From an uncultured Eubacteriales bacterium (GTDB lineage Bacteria > Bacillota > Clostridia > Christensenellales > Aristaeellaceae), in contig CACWXY010000001.1 in assembly GCA_902764915.1 (NCBI GenBank), forward strand, positions 124,001 through 188,000: a DNA stretch of 64,000 bases, given 5' to 3'. Below, piece after piece: positions 45,437-54,684 of the stretch. How positions within the stretch are numbered: the first letter of the stretch is position 1; each line of letters starts with the position of its first letter. A model generated the notes under the pieces. The model worked only from the letters and a program-made list of their open reading frames with translations. It made no database searches and was not told where the DNA came from. A program made the position numbers and the translations under genes.

Positions 45437-47322
45437 ACCGCGCCACTGCGCTGATCACTGCTTTAATAGTTTTCCTTACCTGTCTGATCGGCTTTTCTTC
45501 CGCTATGGGAGACGACAGCATGCCTGATGTAACAACCTATTACAAGAAGAAGGATGTCACAGATACATGGGATGAAGCGGACAGCATCCATATAACCCTC
45601 GGCGGAAACACATTCATTGCCGACAGAACGGACAATATTACGCTTTCCGGCACAGTCCTCACCCTCTCCGCATCCGGTACCTATGTACTCACCGGCACCT
45701 GGAACGGACAGATCCGGGTGACCGTCCCCGAAGACGAAAAAATCCAGCTGGTACTCTCTGGTGTGAGCATTGTCAGTGAAGAGGGTCCGGCAATCATGGA
45801 GACGTCCGCCGACAAGATCATCGTCACAGTGCAGGAAGGTACTGTCAATACTCTGACAGATGCTACATCCATGACATGGGATGACGATACACTCGCAGCC
45901 GCGCTCTATGCCCAGGACGATCTTTCCCTGAATGGTGCAGGCACCCTGACTGTAAACGGAAATGCAGGCCATGGCATTCAGTCCAAAGCAGACATTGTGC
46001 TCTCCGGACTCACACTGCAGGTAACCAGTGCCAAGGACGCCATCCGAGGCAAAAATTCCGTCCTTGTACTCAGCGGCACCTATGAACTGGCCGCCCAGGG
46101 TGATGGAATCTGCGCCACAAATACTGAAAAGGAAGGCAAAGGCTATGTCATGGTCGCCGGCGGCACTATAAAGATTAAAACCGGTGACGGGGCAGGAGAA
46201 GCAAAGACATCCTCCTATGCAGAAATGCAGCGGGGCGGGTTTGGTCAGTACAGCCAGACAGCCTCTACGGATGACAGTGTCTCCCAGAAAGGCATTAAAG
46301 CTGCGACAGTGCTCTATGTTCTGGACGGTGTCCTGACACTGGACTGTGCCGACGACGGGCTGCACGCTGTCAACATATCCATCTATAACGGAACGATGAA
46401 CATCCGCACCGGTGATGACGGCATTCATGCCGACGAGACTACACTGATCTGCGGCGGCACCATCACGATCGAACAATGCTATGAAGGCATTGAAGGAACC
46501 AATGTCACCATATCCGGCGGCGATATTGCCATCATCGCATCCGATGATGGTGTCAACGCCTCCGGCGGCAATGACATGTCCGGCTTCGGAGGCCGGGATG
46601 CCCAGCAGGGCGGTGCCTGGGGCATGCACGGCCGTAACATGCAGGGCGGCCGGGGCAATCAGAATGCGCCTCAGGGAAGCAGCTTAACGCCCCCGAGCGG
46701 GGATATGCCGGATCCCAGCAATGGAAACAGTTTCAGCATGACGCCTCCGGACGGGAGCATGCCGGAAACCGGCAGCGGAATCGAACCATTCGCAGCACAG
46801 GACAGTACCTCTGCAGGCGACGGCTATCTTCTCATCACTGGCGGCACTGTCACCGTTACTGCCGGCGGTGATGCACTGGATGCCAACGGCAGCCTTGCCC
46901 TGAGCGGTGGAACCATTACAGTCTATGCCCGCACCACAGGCGGGGAAGGTGCTATTGATTTCAACGGTAGCGGTACTGTTTCCGGAGCGACACTGATTAT
47001 CGCCAGCCTCGGTGGGGTCATGAGTGATACCGCACAGCTGTCCGGACAGAGTATCATGAGTATTCCGCTTTCACAGACACTGCAGGCGGGAAGCACACTG
47101 ATACTGCAGAATGCCGACAGCGAAACGCTGGCCGCACTCACCCTCAGTGGCAGCTGCGACACGGTTCTGATTACATCCGGTTCTCTGAATGACGGTGATA
47201 CCCTTTCTCTTCTGTATGGCAATTCGGTGCTTTATTCCGGTACCATGCAGGCTTCCTCACTCCAGTCCTCGGATATGATGGGCGGCTTTGGACGAGGCAA
47301 TTTCGGCGGCGGACGCCGCTAA
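45418..47322 (+). CDS. Cthe_2159-like carbohydrate-binding beta-helix protein
   Basis: A 634-residue exported protein. The signal peptide or anchor covers residues 1-30 (ATALITALIVFLTCLIGFSSA). The rest is a right-handed parallel beta-helix made of repeated short strands with motifs such as ADDGLHA, DDGIHAD, DDGVNASGG and GDALDANG, which typically bind calcium. A Gly/Met/Asn-rich low-complexity insertion lies near 390-455 and the protein ends in a Gly/Arg-rich tail. The family is named for a polygalacturonate-binding Clostridium thermocellum protein. AAAAGGAGG precedes the ATG. Confidence 0.88.
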   Translation: MYTKTLNRATALITALIVFLTCLIGFSSAMGDDSMPDVTTYYKKKDVTDTWDEADSIHITLGGNTFIADRTDNITLSGTVLTLSASGTYVLTGTWNGQIRVTVPEDEKIQLVLSGVSIVSEEGPAIMETSADKIIVTVQEGTVNTLTDATSMTWDDDTLAAALYAQDDLSLNGAGTLTVNGNAGHGIQSKADIVLSGLTLQVTSAKDAIRGKNSVLVLSGTYELAAQGDGICATNTEKEGKGYVMVAGGTIKIKTGDGAGEAKTSSYAEMQRGGFGQYSQTASTDDSVSQKGIKAATVLYVLDGVLTLDCADDGLHAVNISIYNGTMNIRTGDDGIHADETTLICGGTITIEQCYEGIEGTNVTISGGDIAIIASDDGVNASGGNDMSGFGGRDAQQGGAWGMHGRNMQGGRGNQNAPQGSSLTPPSGDMPDPSNGNSFSMTPPDGSMPETGSGIEPFAAQDSTSAGDGYLLITGGTVTVTAGGDALDANGSLALSGGTITVYARTTGGEGAIDFNGSGTVSGATLIIASLGGVMSDTAQLSGQSIMSIPLSQTLQAGSTLILQNADSETLAALTLSGSCDTVLITSGSLNDGDTLSLLYGNSVLYSGTMQASSLQSSDMMGGFGRGNFGGGRR

Positions 47323-47340
47323 TCACAGGAGGGACATACC

Positions 47341-48060
47341 ATGGAAGAAACCTTTGCTCGCGTAGAAACCAAGTTCATGCTCGATACCCTGCAGGCAGAA
47401 TGGATCGCACAGCGTCTTACAGAGCGCGGGTTTGAAAAAATGTGCTTTGATTCTCCCCGCATCCAGAGCCTGTACTATGACACTTCCGATTACGCGCTCA
47501 TCCGGCAGTCTCTGGTGCGTCCCCTGTATAAGGAAAAACTGCGTCTTCGCACCTACGGTGAGCCCGACTGTCAGACCCAGGGATTTATTGAGATCAAGAA
47601 GAAATATAATCATGTGGTCTACAAGCGCCGTACCGCGCTGCTTCTGTCGGATGCTGAAGATCTGCTCTCCCCTTTCACTCCTACTTCCTGCCCGGGACAG
47701 ATCGGGCTGGAAGTGGACTGGATGGTGCGCCGCTACACGCTTCGCCCCAGCGTCATCATTACCTATGACCGGGATGCCTATGTTCATCCCCACGACCCCA
47801 CGGTTCGCATTACCTTTGACCGGAAGATTACCTTCCGCAGCGATCATCTCGACCTTCGCATCGCCGCTCCGGGCACCGCACTCATTGCGCCTTCCCAGCG
47901 CCTGATGGAAATCAAGATCCCCGGTGTCTATCCGCGCTGGCTTCTGGATATGATTCAGGAAGCAGGCGCCACGCGTACGCACTTCTCCAAGTATGGGGAA
48001 GCCTATACCCAGTTTCTGAGTCCTCAGTCGCCGTGCGCGTTTTATAAGAAAGGAGCCTGA
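47341..48060 (+). CDS. VTC-domain polyphosphate polymerase-like protein
   Basis: A 239-residue cytoplasmic protein with the tunnel fold of VTC4. Expected phosphate-binding residues are visible: ETKFML, YYDT, KEKLRLRTYG, IEIKKKYNHVVYKRR, LMEIKIPG and a C-terminal SKYGEAY. Bacterial VTC proteins may make polyphosphate or bind it. AGGAGG precedes the ATG, 18 bases after the beta-helix gene. It partners DUF4956 in many Firmicutes. Confidence 0.9.
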   Translation: MEETFARVETKFMLDTLQAEWIAQRLTERGFEKMCFDSPRIQSLYYDTSDYALIRQSLVRPLYKEKLRLRTYGEPDCQTQGFIEIKKKYNHVVYKRRTALLLSDAEDLLSPFTPTSCPGQIGLEVDWMVRRYTLRPSVIITYDRDAYVHPHDPTVRITFDRKITFRSDHLDLRIAAPGTALIAPSQRLMEIKIPGVYPRWLLDMIQEAGATRTHFSKYGEAYTQFLSPQSPCAFYKKGA

Positions 48061-48062
48061 CA

Positions 48063-48728
48063 ATGCTTACCAGTATTCTGACAGAAACCATTACCTTTTC
48101 TTCCCTGCTTCTTATCATGGGGCTGGCCCTGGTATTAGGTACCTTGGCTGCACTGTTTTACATAAAGACAACCCCTACCAGCAAAAGCTTTGCCCTGACC
48201 CTTTGCTTTCTGCCTCTGATCACCGCAACGATTATCCTTGTGGTCAATGGGAACTTAGGCGCAGGGATTGCGGTAGCCGGTTCATTCAGTCTTATCCGAT
48301 TCCGTTCGGCTCAGGGCACCGGTCATGAAATCCTGGCCCTGTTTCTTGCCGCAGCACTGGGACTCACACTGGGGGCAGGATATATAGCCATTGCCTGTAT
48401 GCTCCTGATTCTCTACATTCTCTTCAGTTTACTGCTCCGTGCCGTGCACTTCGGCGAGGATGAAGAGAGAATGCGCGAACTGCGCATCAGTGTACCGGAG
48501 TCATTGGACTATGAAGGACTGTTTGATGATCTCCTGGAAAAATACTTTACTTTCTCCCGTCTGGATCGGGTCAAGACAGCAGAAATGGGAAGCATTTACC
48601 AGCTTACCTATACTGTCCGGCCTTCTGAAACACTCTCTTCCCGGGAGTGCCTGGATCAGATCCGCACCCGCAACGGGAATCTCCCGGTAACCCTGGGACG
48701 TATTCCCGACAAGAACGTAACCATGTAA
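48063..48728 (+). CDS. DUF4956 membrane protein
   Basis: A 221-residue protein with four transmembrane helices in the first 135 residues, including a highly conserved stretch GAGIAVAGSFSLIRFRSAQGTGHEI, followed by a cytoplasmic domain of about 85 residues with an acidic start. DUF4956 is the usual genetic partner of bacterial VTC proteins and may move or sense the polymer. It begins 2 bases after the VTC stop, with AAGGAG inside the VTC gene. Confidence 0.9.
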   Translation: MLTSILTETITFSSLLLIMGLALVLGTLAALFYIKTTPTSKSFALTLCFLPLITATIILVVNGNLGAGIAVAGSFSLIRFRSAQGTGHEILALFLAAALGLTLGAGYIAIACMLLILYILFSLLLRAVHFGEDEERMRELRISVPESLDYEGLFDDLLEKYFTFSRLDRVKTAEMGSIYQLTYTVRPSETLSSRECLDQIRTRNGNLPVTLGRIPDKNVTM

Positions 48729-48732
48729 CTGT

Positions 48733-48764
48733 AAAACGCGTCTGTGCCATCACAGACGCGTTTT
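48733..48764. terminator. First terminator hairpin after the VTC operon
   Basis: Perfect 14-bp stem AAAACGCGTCTGTG/CACAGACGCGTTTT with a 4-base loop. The arm ends in TTTT. Confidence 0.8.
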
Positions 48765-48774
48765 CTGACGCATA

Positions 48775-48817
48775 AAAAAGTCGACTGCCAAGGAAGTTCA
48801 GGAGCAGTCGGCTTTTT
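48775..48817. terminator. Second terminator hairpin after the VTC operon
   Basis: AAAAAGTCGACTGC (48775-48788) and GCAGTCGGCTTTTT (48804-48817) pair with one mismatch. A and T tracts on the two sides allow termination in both directions. Confidence 0.85.
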
Positions 48818-48938
48818 GTGTTAGGAATTCTGTCTCCATTATACCGATTCATGTCGCTTTGTCAAGTCATTTTTCCCATTTTCTACAATTCTTTTTTTTG
48901 TGCTTGAGAATTCCTTCCTTTATTATCCCTTCCTGTGC

Positions 48939-48967
48939 TTGTCTTTTCCCCGCAGTCAGTCTATAGT
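48939..48967 (+). promoter_or_regulatory. Promoter of the SLC13/ArsB-type transporter gene
   Basis: TTGTCT (48939-48944), 17-base spacer, TATAGT (48962-48967). Confidence 0.7.
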
Positions 48968-49007
48968 CTCCTATCGGTACCGACTCCGTCTGAAAGGAAC
49001 CATGGGA

Positions 49008-50147
49008 ATGAAAAAAGCATTGCAGTTTTTCAAAAAGGAGCTCATGCTCACGCTGTCCGTTTTCGCCGCCCTTCTGGCTCTGATAATTACACCGCCCACA
49101 GCGCATCTGCTTGCCGATATCGACTGGCGAACACTGGGCACACTGTTTATGATGCTGTGCGTGCTGGAGGGGTTCAAGAAGGAAGATGTGCTGAAGCCGG
49201 TAGTGCGACTTGCTTCGCACCTGAAGCACATGACCACCCTTTCCCTTTTCCTGGTCTTCGGTGTTTTCTTCACTTCCATGTTCGTCACCAATGATGTATC
49301 TCTCATCATCTTTGTTCCGCTGACCATACTGCTGTTCCGCAGCGGTCAGAAGGAGCACTATATTCTTCCTGTCATCTCCATGGAGAACATTGCCGCCATC
49401 CGCGGGTCCATGCTGATGCCGTTTGGAAGTCCGCAGAACCTGTTTCTCTATGGCCAGGCAAATGTGTCCGCAGGACATTTCATGCTTCACATGCTCCCCC
49501 TGTGCGCATCCTCCGCGCTTCTGCTGATCGGGTTCATCTTTTTCCTCTACCGCAGAAATCCCGGGGAAGCCATTGCCACACAGGGCCATGAAACACCGTG
49601 GACAGCCTCCGGAAAAATGCGGCGCATCGGCTATATTCTGCTGTTTCTCCTGATCATTGCCGTCATTGTCACCCGCACCTCCCTGTGGCCTTTCGCAGTT
49701 CTACTCGTACTGGCAGCCATTGTACTTCTTGACCGAACGCTCCTGCTTCAGGTTGACTATGTACTGATTGCCACCTTTTTCTGCTTCTTTGTCTTTTCGT
49801 CCTCCATTGCCTCCAACACCGCAATTGCGGCAGTCCTGAAAAAGGCCGTGGCAGGGAACGAGTACTTCTGGGCCATCGGTCTGAGCCAGATCATCTCCAA
49901 TGTTCCTGCAACAATCGTCCTCTATCCCTTTACTGAAAACTTTGCCGGACTGATCTACGGTGCCGATACTGCCGGGCTCTGTTCTCTGATCGGGTCTCTG
50001 GCATCGGTCATCAACTACCGCATATATGTCCGTGAATACCCAGGCAACGGCAAACAGTTCATCAAGATATTCACCGGCGTCAGCTGGGCATTCTTCCTGA
50101 TCGTAGTCGTACCGGGCTTCCTGCTCTCCCGCTGGCTCTTCTTCTGA
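49008..50147 (+). CDS. Ion transporter of the SLC13/ArsB/CitM superfamily
   Basis: A 379-residue membrane protein with about ten to eleven hydrophobic helices. FTSMFVTNDVSLIIFVPLTILL and the later SSSIASNTAIAAVLKK correspond to the re-entrant, substrate-binding regions of this superfamily, and SQIISNVPATIVLYPF is the second motif. Substrates in the family include citrate, dicarboxylates, sulphate and arsenite; none can be chosen here. The ATG at 49008 is preferred over 49002 because the AAAGGAA spacing is better. Confidence 0.85.
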   Translation: MKKALQFFKKELMLTLSVFAALLALIITPPTAHLLADIDWRTLGTLFMMLCVLEGFKKEDVLKPVVRLASHLKHMTTLSLFLVFGVFFTSMFVTNDVSLIIFVPLTILLFRSGQKEHYILPVISMENIAAIRGSMLMPFGSPQNLFLYGQANVSAGHFMLHMLPLCASSALLLIGFIFFLYRRNPGEAIATQGHETPWTASGKMRRIGYILLFLLIIAVIVTRTSLWPFAVLLVLAAIVLLDRTLLLQVDYVLIATFFCFFVFSSSIASNTAIAAVLKKAVAGNEYFWAIGLSQIISNVPATIVLYPFTENFAGLIYGADTAGLCSLIGSLASVINYRIYVREYPGNGKQFIKIFTGVSWAFFLIVVVPGFLLSRWLFF

Positions 50148-50194
50148 TAGCGCTGTATTCCGGCGCAGGGTTCGTGCCCCGTCTCAAAATGAAA

Positions 50195-50237
50195 GCAGCC
50201 AGTCGAACCGTCATCTGCTGCGCGTTCGGCTGGCTGC
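50195..50237. terminator. Bidirectional terminator between the transporter and HD-GYP genes
   Basis: GCAGCCAGTCGAAC (50195-50208) pairs with GTTCGGCTGGCTGC (50224-50237) with one mismatch, around a 15-base loop between convergent genes. Short T-rich stretches follow on both strands. Confidence 0.75.
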
Positions 50238-50253
50238 TCTTTCATTTCTGCTC

Positions 50254-51972
50254 TCAGTTTTCTCCGCATTGACTGTAATACGCTTCCAGCTTGGGCCTTG
50301 CATGCTCATAGGCGCTTCGCAGCCCAGGATCAAACTGTCCTCCCATGCCCTCAAGAATCATACGGTCAGCCTGTGCAAAACCAATCGCATCCTTATATAC
50401 ACGCTTGCTGACCAGTGCGTCATATACATCTGCGATCGCCATTATTCTGGCCTCCAATGGTATCTGTGTTCCGAACAGTCCCAGAGGATAGCCGGAGCCA
50501 TCCCACCGCTCATGATGAAAGTGCGCCACATTCTCTGCAACCGTCTGAAAGGATGCATCATCCGTATCCATCAGAATTTCATGAATCACCCTGGCGCCTT
50601 CCGCCGCATGACACTTCATTTTCTCATATTCTGCCTGTGTAAACCGCCCAGGCTTTCGAAGTACAGCATCATCCACTGCGATCTTTCCCAGATCGTGCAT
50701 TGGCGCAGCTTTTATTACATCATTGCAGAATTCCTCTGTCAGACAAAGCGTACCCTCGCGGATGATTTCACCAATCAGGATACGGACGCCTTCACTGGTT
50801 CGCTTGATATGTCCGCCCGTGGAGTTGTCCCTGCTTTCCACCATCATGGCCAGACTCAGAATCAGATGGTCGTGCATTTCCACGATATGCCGTGTCTTGG
50901 CTTCTACTTCCTGCTTCAGGTCTTCGTTATAGCTGTCCAGCAGCCGGATATACTTCTGGCGCGCAGTGTCGTCGGTAAAGGTAACCATATACCCTCGCCG
51001 CTTTCGCTCTTCATAGAGATCATTGACCTGTACAGTGTAAAACCTGTCATCCTCCGGATGCCCGCTGTCTGCGTGCACCGTGTACTGAAAGCGCCCATTC
51101 TCCCTGTTTTCCAGGAAGCTGTCCAGAAAATGGCGGATTTTCTGCATGCCCGACTTCTCCGGAAGTCGTGCGTCCACTGCCAGTTCTGCCAGTCCAGGTA
51201 CCAATTTCTGTGCCACTTCATTGCTTCCCAGGTATCGCTGATGAAAGTCAAAGGAAATATAACCGATCCCCTGTTCCTGAACCATGGAATCAATCACGGT
51301 ATCACTCACATCATAGAGATTGACTCTATGGGCAATCAGAAGATAGGTAAATTCCGCTATCACATAACCCAGCGGCACAAAATCCACCGTACGAATGATT
51401 CTTCGGCCGACAAAGAAGCTCAGCATACAGATCCCGTCCGGGATCATCAGCAGATAAAGAATCCTTCGCGGCACCTGTTTCTTTCGATACAGGGATTCAG
51501 CAATCGTGACAATGCCCACCAGAAAGAACAGAATCAGAACCGCATAAAAGACACTGTGCATAGGTCCATACCGCCGTATCAGTGTCGGTGAAGACCCGAT
51601 CATGCCAAAGGCGATATCGCTGTAAAACCAGTCCCGCCTTCCAATGGTCAGAACCGATGCATACAGACATGCACAGACGAGAAACAGCCCCGTGCGCAGC
51701 CCTTTGTGTATGGAAATCCCGCACAGATGAAAAATGCTCAGAAGAATAAATAGCTGAAGAAAGCACCCTCCGATATATATGATCTGCATGGCCCGGATCA
51801 GCCCTTCCAGGCTTTTCGACTGTTCCTGCAGCACATAGCCCAGGCAGGATACCGGCACCAGTGTAAATATCATGGTAAAGTCTGCATCAAAGTGCTTGTG
51901 CCACCGATATATGTAGACTGTTGTCAGTGCCAGCGACAGCACAAACATGCTCCCATAAAACCCCTGTATCAA
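50254..51972 (-). CDS. Membrane HD-GYP-domain protein, putative c-di-GMP phosphodiesterase
   Basis: From a TTG start at 51972 the protein has 572 residues. About seven transmembrane helices fill residues 1-220. A PAS-like region (about 235-345) and a short coiled coil (DLKQEVEAKTRHIVEMHDH) follow, then the HD-GYP domain with APMHDLGKIAVDD and HHERWDGSGYP. HD-GYP domains degrade cyclic di-GMP. The TTG follows GGGAGG by 8 bases. An ATG at 52056 would add 28 polar residues and has a poorer context. Confidence 0.88.
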   Translation of the reverse strand: MIQGFYGSMFVLSLALTTVYIYRWHKHFDADFTMIFTLVPVSCLGYVLQEQSKSLEGLIRAMQIIYIGGCFLQLFILLSIFHLCGISIHKGLRTGLFLVCACLYASVLTIGRRDWFYSDIAFGMIGSSPTLIRRYGPMHSVFYAVLILFFLVGIVTIAESLYRKKQVPRRILYLLMIPDGICMLSFFVGRRIIRTVDFVPLGYVIAEFTYLLIAHRVNLYDVSDTVIDSMVQEQGIGYISFDFHQRYLGSNEVAQKLVPGLAELAVDARLPEKSGMQKIRHFLDSFLENRENGRFQYTVHADSGHPEDDRFYTVQVNDLYEERKRRGYMVTFTDDTARQKYIRLLDSYNEDLKQEVEAKTRHIVEMHDHLILSLAMMVESRDNSTGGHIKRTSEGVRILIGEIIREGTLCLTEEFCNDVIKAAPMHDLGKIAVDDAVLRKPGRFTQAEYEKMKCHAAEGARVIHEILMDTDDASFQTVAENVAHFHHERWDGSGYPLGLFGTQIPLEARIMAIADVYDALVSKRVYKDAIGFAQADRMILEGMGGQFDPGLRSAYEHARPKLEAYYSQCGEN

Positions 51973-52122
51973 TGCCGTTGCCTCCCTTGCACGGGAGAAA
52001 CGCCCTCCCCCAGGTGCGCTTCTCTGTCTGTCAAAGCCATTCTCCCAGCCATGCATTCGTCAAGACTTCCCGTCATGACCTCTTCGCTATGGATCACCTT
52101 GGCACCACCTAATGCTGTGTCC

Positions 52123-53190
52123 TCACATGTTATTCACAAACCGGATGCACACAGGCGTCGGGAACGGCAGATTCCTGTCCCAGGCAAGCCTTCCATCCGC
52201 CAGAACATGGAACACAGCGATGCTGTCACTGTTCTGATGTCCCACCAGCAGCCATCTTCCATCCGGGCTCAGTGCCATATGCCGCGGTGTTCTTCCATGG
52301 CAGGGAACGATCTCCACAGTTTTCAGGCAGCCGTTCCCGTCTACGTGGTATACACAGACAGAGTCATGACCACGGTTGGACGCATACAGATGCGTTCCAT
52401 CCTTTGCCAGTTGAATATCTGCAGCGGTGTTACCGACAATGCTTCCATCCGGCAGTGTGGATACGGACTCCGCCAGCATCATTGTCTGATCATCCCCGAT
52501 CCGGAAATGCGTCACACAGGATCCCAGCTCCTGAATCAGATAGAAGTGGCGGCCATCTGAGGAGAACACACCGGCACGCGGACCGCTTCCGGGTACAACT
52601 TGAACGTTCTTTTCCGGGCATGGCGCAATATGATCCCTGAAAACCGCGTAAGGCATTACCATGTCACAGCCGAGATCTGTCACCCACGCATATCCATGAC
52701 GGTCAAAGATAACCTGATGCGCATGCGCCGCACTCTGACGCACCGGATCCACGCTCTGTCCCGTATGCTGGAAATGTTCTCTTTTCCCTGTCATATGCCC
52801 GCTGTCGTCAAGGGCAAAGAATGAGACCGATCCATCCCCATAGTTTGCCACAGCGATCCAGTGCCTGAACGGATCAATCGCCACATGACACGGATCCGTT
52901 CCGCCTGTAGGAAAGGATGATCCCATCGACACGGATCCGTTTCCGATCATGACTTCCGAAATCCCGCCGCCATACGTGCCTGCAAACGTTTTGTTTTCCC
53001 GAACCGCATAGAGCATTCCCCGTTCTTCGTCCAGAGCCATAAACGACGGATTTCCCATGGGCATGACATGCCTTACGGTAAGCTGCTCGCCGTCAAACAC
53101 ACAGTCATACAGTCCCTTGCCATTCCCGCTGAAAAGCTTGTCCGTCCCAAAGACAATCGGTTCAGAATACGTTCCAATCAATACCCGCAT
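52123..53190 (-). CDS. Lactonase family protein (6-phosphogluconolactonase-like propeller)
   Basis: A 355-residue seven-bladed beta-propeller of the YbhE/Pgl lactonase family. Family patterns are LIGTYSEPI, GNPSFMALDEERGMLYAVRE, GGTDPCHVAIDPFRHWIAVANYGDGSV, HAHQVIFDRHGYAWVTDLG and PRHMALSPDGRWLLVGHQNSD. Members hydrolyse 6-phosphogluconolactone or other sugar lactones in the cytoplasm. The ATG at 53190 lies 8 bases after GGAGG. No own promoter is evident, so it may be read through from tdk. Confidence 0.88.
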   Translation of the reverse strand: MRVLIGTYSEPIVFGTDKLFSGNGKGLYDCVFDGEQLTVRHVMPMGNPSFMALDEERGMLYAVRENKTFAGTYGGGISEVMIGNGSVSMGSSFPTGGTDPCHVAIDPFRHWIAVANYGDGSVSFFALDDSGHMTGKREHFQHTGQSVDPVRQSAAHAHQVIFDRHGYAWVTDLGCDMVMPYAVFRDHIAPCPEKNVQVVPGSGPRAGVFSSDGRHFYLIQELGSCVTHFRIGDDQTMMLAESVSTLPDGSIVGNTAADIQLAKDGTHLYASNRGHDSVCVYHVDGNGCLKTVEIVPCHGRTPRHMALSPDGRWLLVGHQNSDSIAVFHVLADGRLAWDRNLPFPTPVCIRFVNNM

Positions 53191-53215
53191 GCCTGTGTCC
53201 TCCGTCTTTTTCAGC

Positions 53216-53260
53216 AAAAAAGTCCTTTCTCCGCCCTGTCAGACGGCACAAAGGACTTTT
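53216..53260 (-). terminator. Terminator after tdk
   Basis: AAAAGTCCTTT and AAAGGACTTTT (53218-53228 and 53250-53260) form an 11-bp stem around a 21-base loop, followed by T6 on the minus strand. Confidence 0.85.
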
Positions 53261-53265
53261 CCTTT

Positions 53266-53844
53266 TCAGTCACCTAGATGCAGATCCTTGAAATTGCCAA
53301 GATCACCGTTTGCCCAGTGCTTCCGGCACAGCGAAACGTACTGACTGTTTCCGCCCAAAAGAATCTGATCGCCTTCCCTGACGACTCTTCCGTTCATGAC
53401 CCGTGCATTGCAGATCGCTTTTTTCCCGCACCAGCAGATTGTCTTGATCTCCTCAATCGTATCCGCCCAGGCCATCAGCCATTGGCTGCCTTCAAAAAAA
53501 TTGCCCTGAAAGTCCGCCCGCAGGCCATAGGCAATCACCGGGATATTCAGGTCGTCCACAACATGCACAAGAAACTGGACCTGTTCCTTGGTCAGGAACT
53601 GAGCCTCGTCGACAATCACACAGTCATAATCCCGGATCTCCATCGCCGGCAGTTCTTCCATGTACACGCACTCGGTGGACAGACCGCATCGGCTCATCAC
53701 GGTCCGCGCGCCGTCCCGGTTTTCCATGGCAGGCTTTACCATGAGCACTTTCTGTCCGCGCTCGTGATAATTGTACTCTACCATGATCGCATTGGCCGTC
53801 TTGGAGGAGCCCATCGCTCCATAGCGGTAATACAGCTTTGCCAT
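53266..53844 (-). CDS. tdk: Thymidine kinase
   Basis: Salvage enzyme phosphorylating thymidine. P-loop GAMGSSKTAN near the N-terminus, Walker B VIVDEAQFL with the catalytic Glu, the lasso-region GLRADFQGNFFEGS, and zinc ligands in CWCGKKAICNAR and CRKHW. 192 residues, as for type II thymidine kinases. It follows a GNAT gene by 15 bases. Confidence 0.96.
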   Translation of the reverse strand: MAKLYYRYGAMGSSKTANAIMVEYNYHERGQKVLMVKPAMENRDGARTVMSRCGLSTECVYMEELPAMEIRDYDCVIVDEAQFLTKEQVQFLVHVVDDLNIPVIAYGLRADFQGNFFEGSQWLMAWADTIEEIKTICWCGKKAICNARVMNGRVVREGDQILLGGNSQYVSLCRKHWANGDLGNFKDLHLGD

Positions 53845-53859
53845 TTTCGTGCCTCACTC

Positions 53860-54666
53860 TCAGATTTCCAGTTTAGGGAACAGTGTCACAACCGCCATTT
53901 CCTCAGCCTGAAAAGCCCGAGCCAGACCGCGCTGCGGGCCGGACCGACTGAGGAAATGTGCCAGCACCTGCTGTACACCTTCGCTGGATTTGATTGCCAT
54001 CAGGCGATGGATCAGGGCTTTGGCAAAGCCCTGTCGACGATATCCGGGGAGTATATACACCGCCTGCAACTCGCACTGCGAGCCTGTGCCGGAGACAATC
54101 GCTTCCCCGATCAGCTGGCCTGCACGGAACAAGCCCAGGCAGTGGAAATGCGGTGTACGCATCATCCGCTGCAGATCCATCAAGGAAAGATGCGCAATAT
54201 CATTCTGCTGCAGACGGCCCAGAAGCGCCATCTGCTCCTCAATGGTGTTCAGCGGTACCTGATCCATACTGCAGCTCATGGGCACCCGGCTTTCCCCCAC
54301 CGGCATATGCAGGAGCATCACCCGCTCGCTGTCTTCGGCACTCAGTCCGTTATGTGCAAAGAACGCCAGGGTATTCTCATCCCCCGGTGCCACATTGGTA
54401 TAGATCCGCGCCTTAACATCCAGCGCCTGATCCCGCATCTGACGGGCACGCGCCACCAGAGCACCCAGCAGCTGATAAGAAGCATCACCTATCGGCTCCA
54501 TGTGAAAGTAAATATTTATCGGACAGTCCGGGTCAAGATGCATCTGATACTGATACACTACATACCCCATCCCGTTTTGTACACCAAGCTCATCAATCAA
54601 AAAGAATACGTTCTCCGGCGGCATGCCCTGAAAGAGCCCCGTCGGATGCTGCAGATGCTGCTGCAT
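53860..54666 (-). CDS. GNAT-family N-acetyltransferase, two-domain
   Basis: A 268-residue protein. The C-terminal half is a GNAT domain with GLFRAGQLIGEAIVSG, LQAVYILPGYRRQGFAKALIHRLM carrying the acetyl-CoA loop, and LAHFLSRSG. The N-terminal half (1-130) looks like a degenerate second GNAT-type fold. Substrate unknown. The ATG at 54666 is favoured: GGAGG lies 8 bases upstream, whereas the ATG at 54681 overlaps that site. Confidence 0.82.
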   Translation of the reverse strand: MQQHLQHPTGLFQGMPPENVFFLIDELGVQNGMGYVVYQYQMHLDPDCPINIYFHMEPIGDASYQLLGALVARARQMRDQALDVKARIYTNVAPGDENTLAFFAHNGLSAEDSERVMLLHMPVGESRVPMSCSMDQVPLNTIEEQMALLGRLQQNDIAHLSLMDLQRMMRTPHFHCLGLFRAGQLIGEAIVSGTGSQCELQAVYILPGYRRQGFAKALIHRLMAIKSSEGVQQVLAHFLSRSGPQRGLARAFQAEEMAVVTLFPKLEI

Positions 54667-54684
54667 GCATTCAGCCTCCATACA

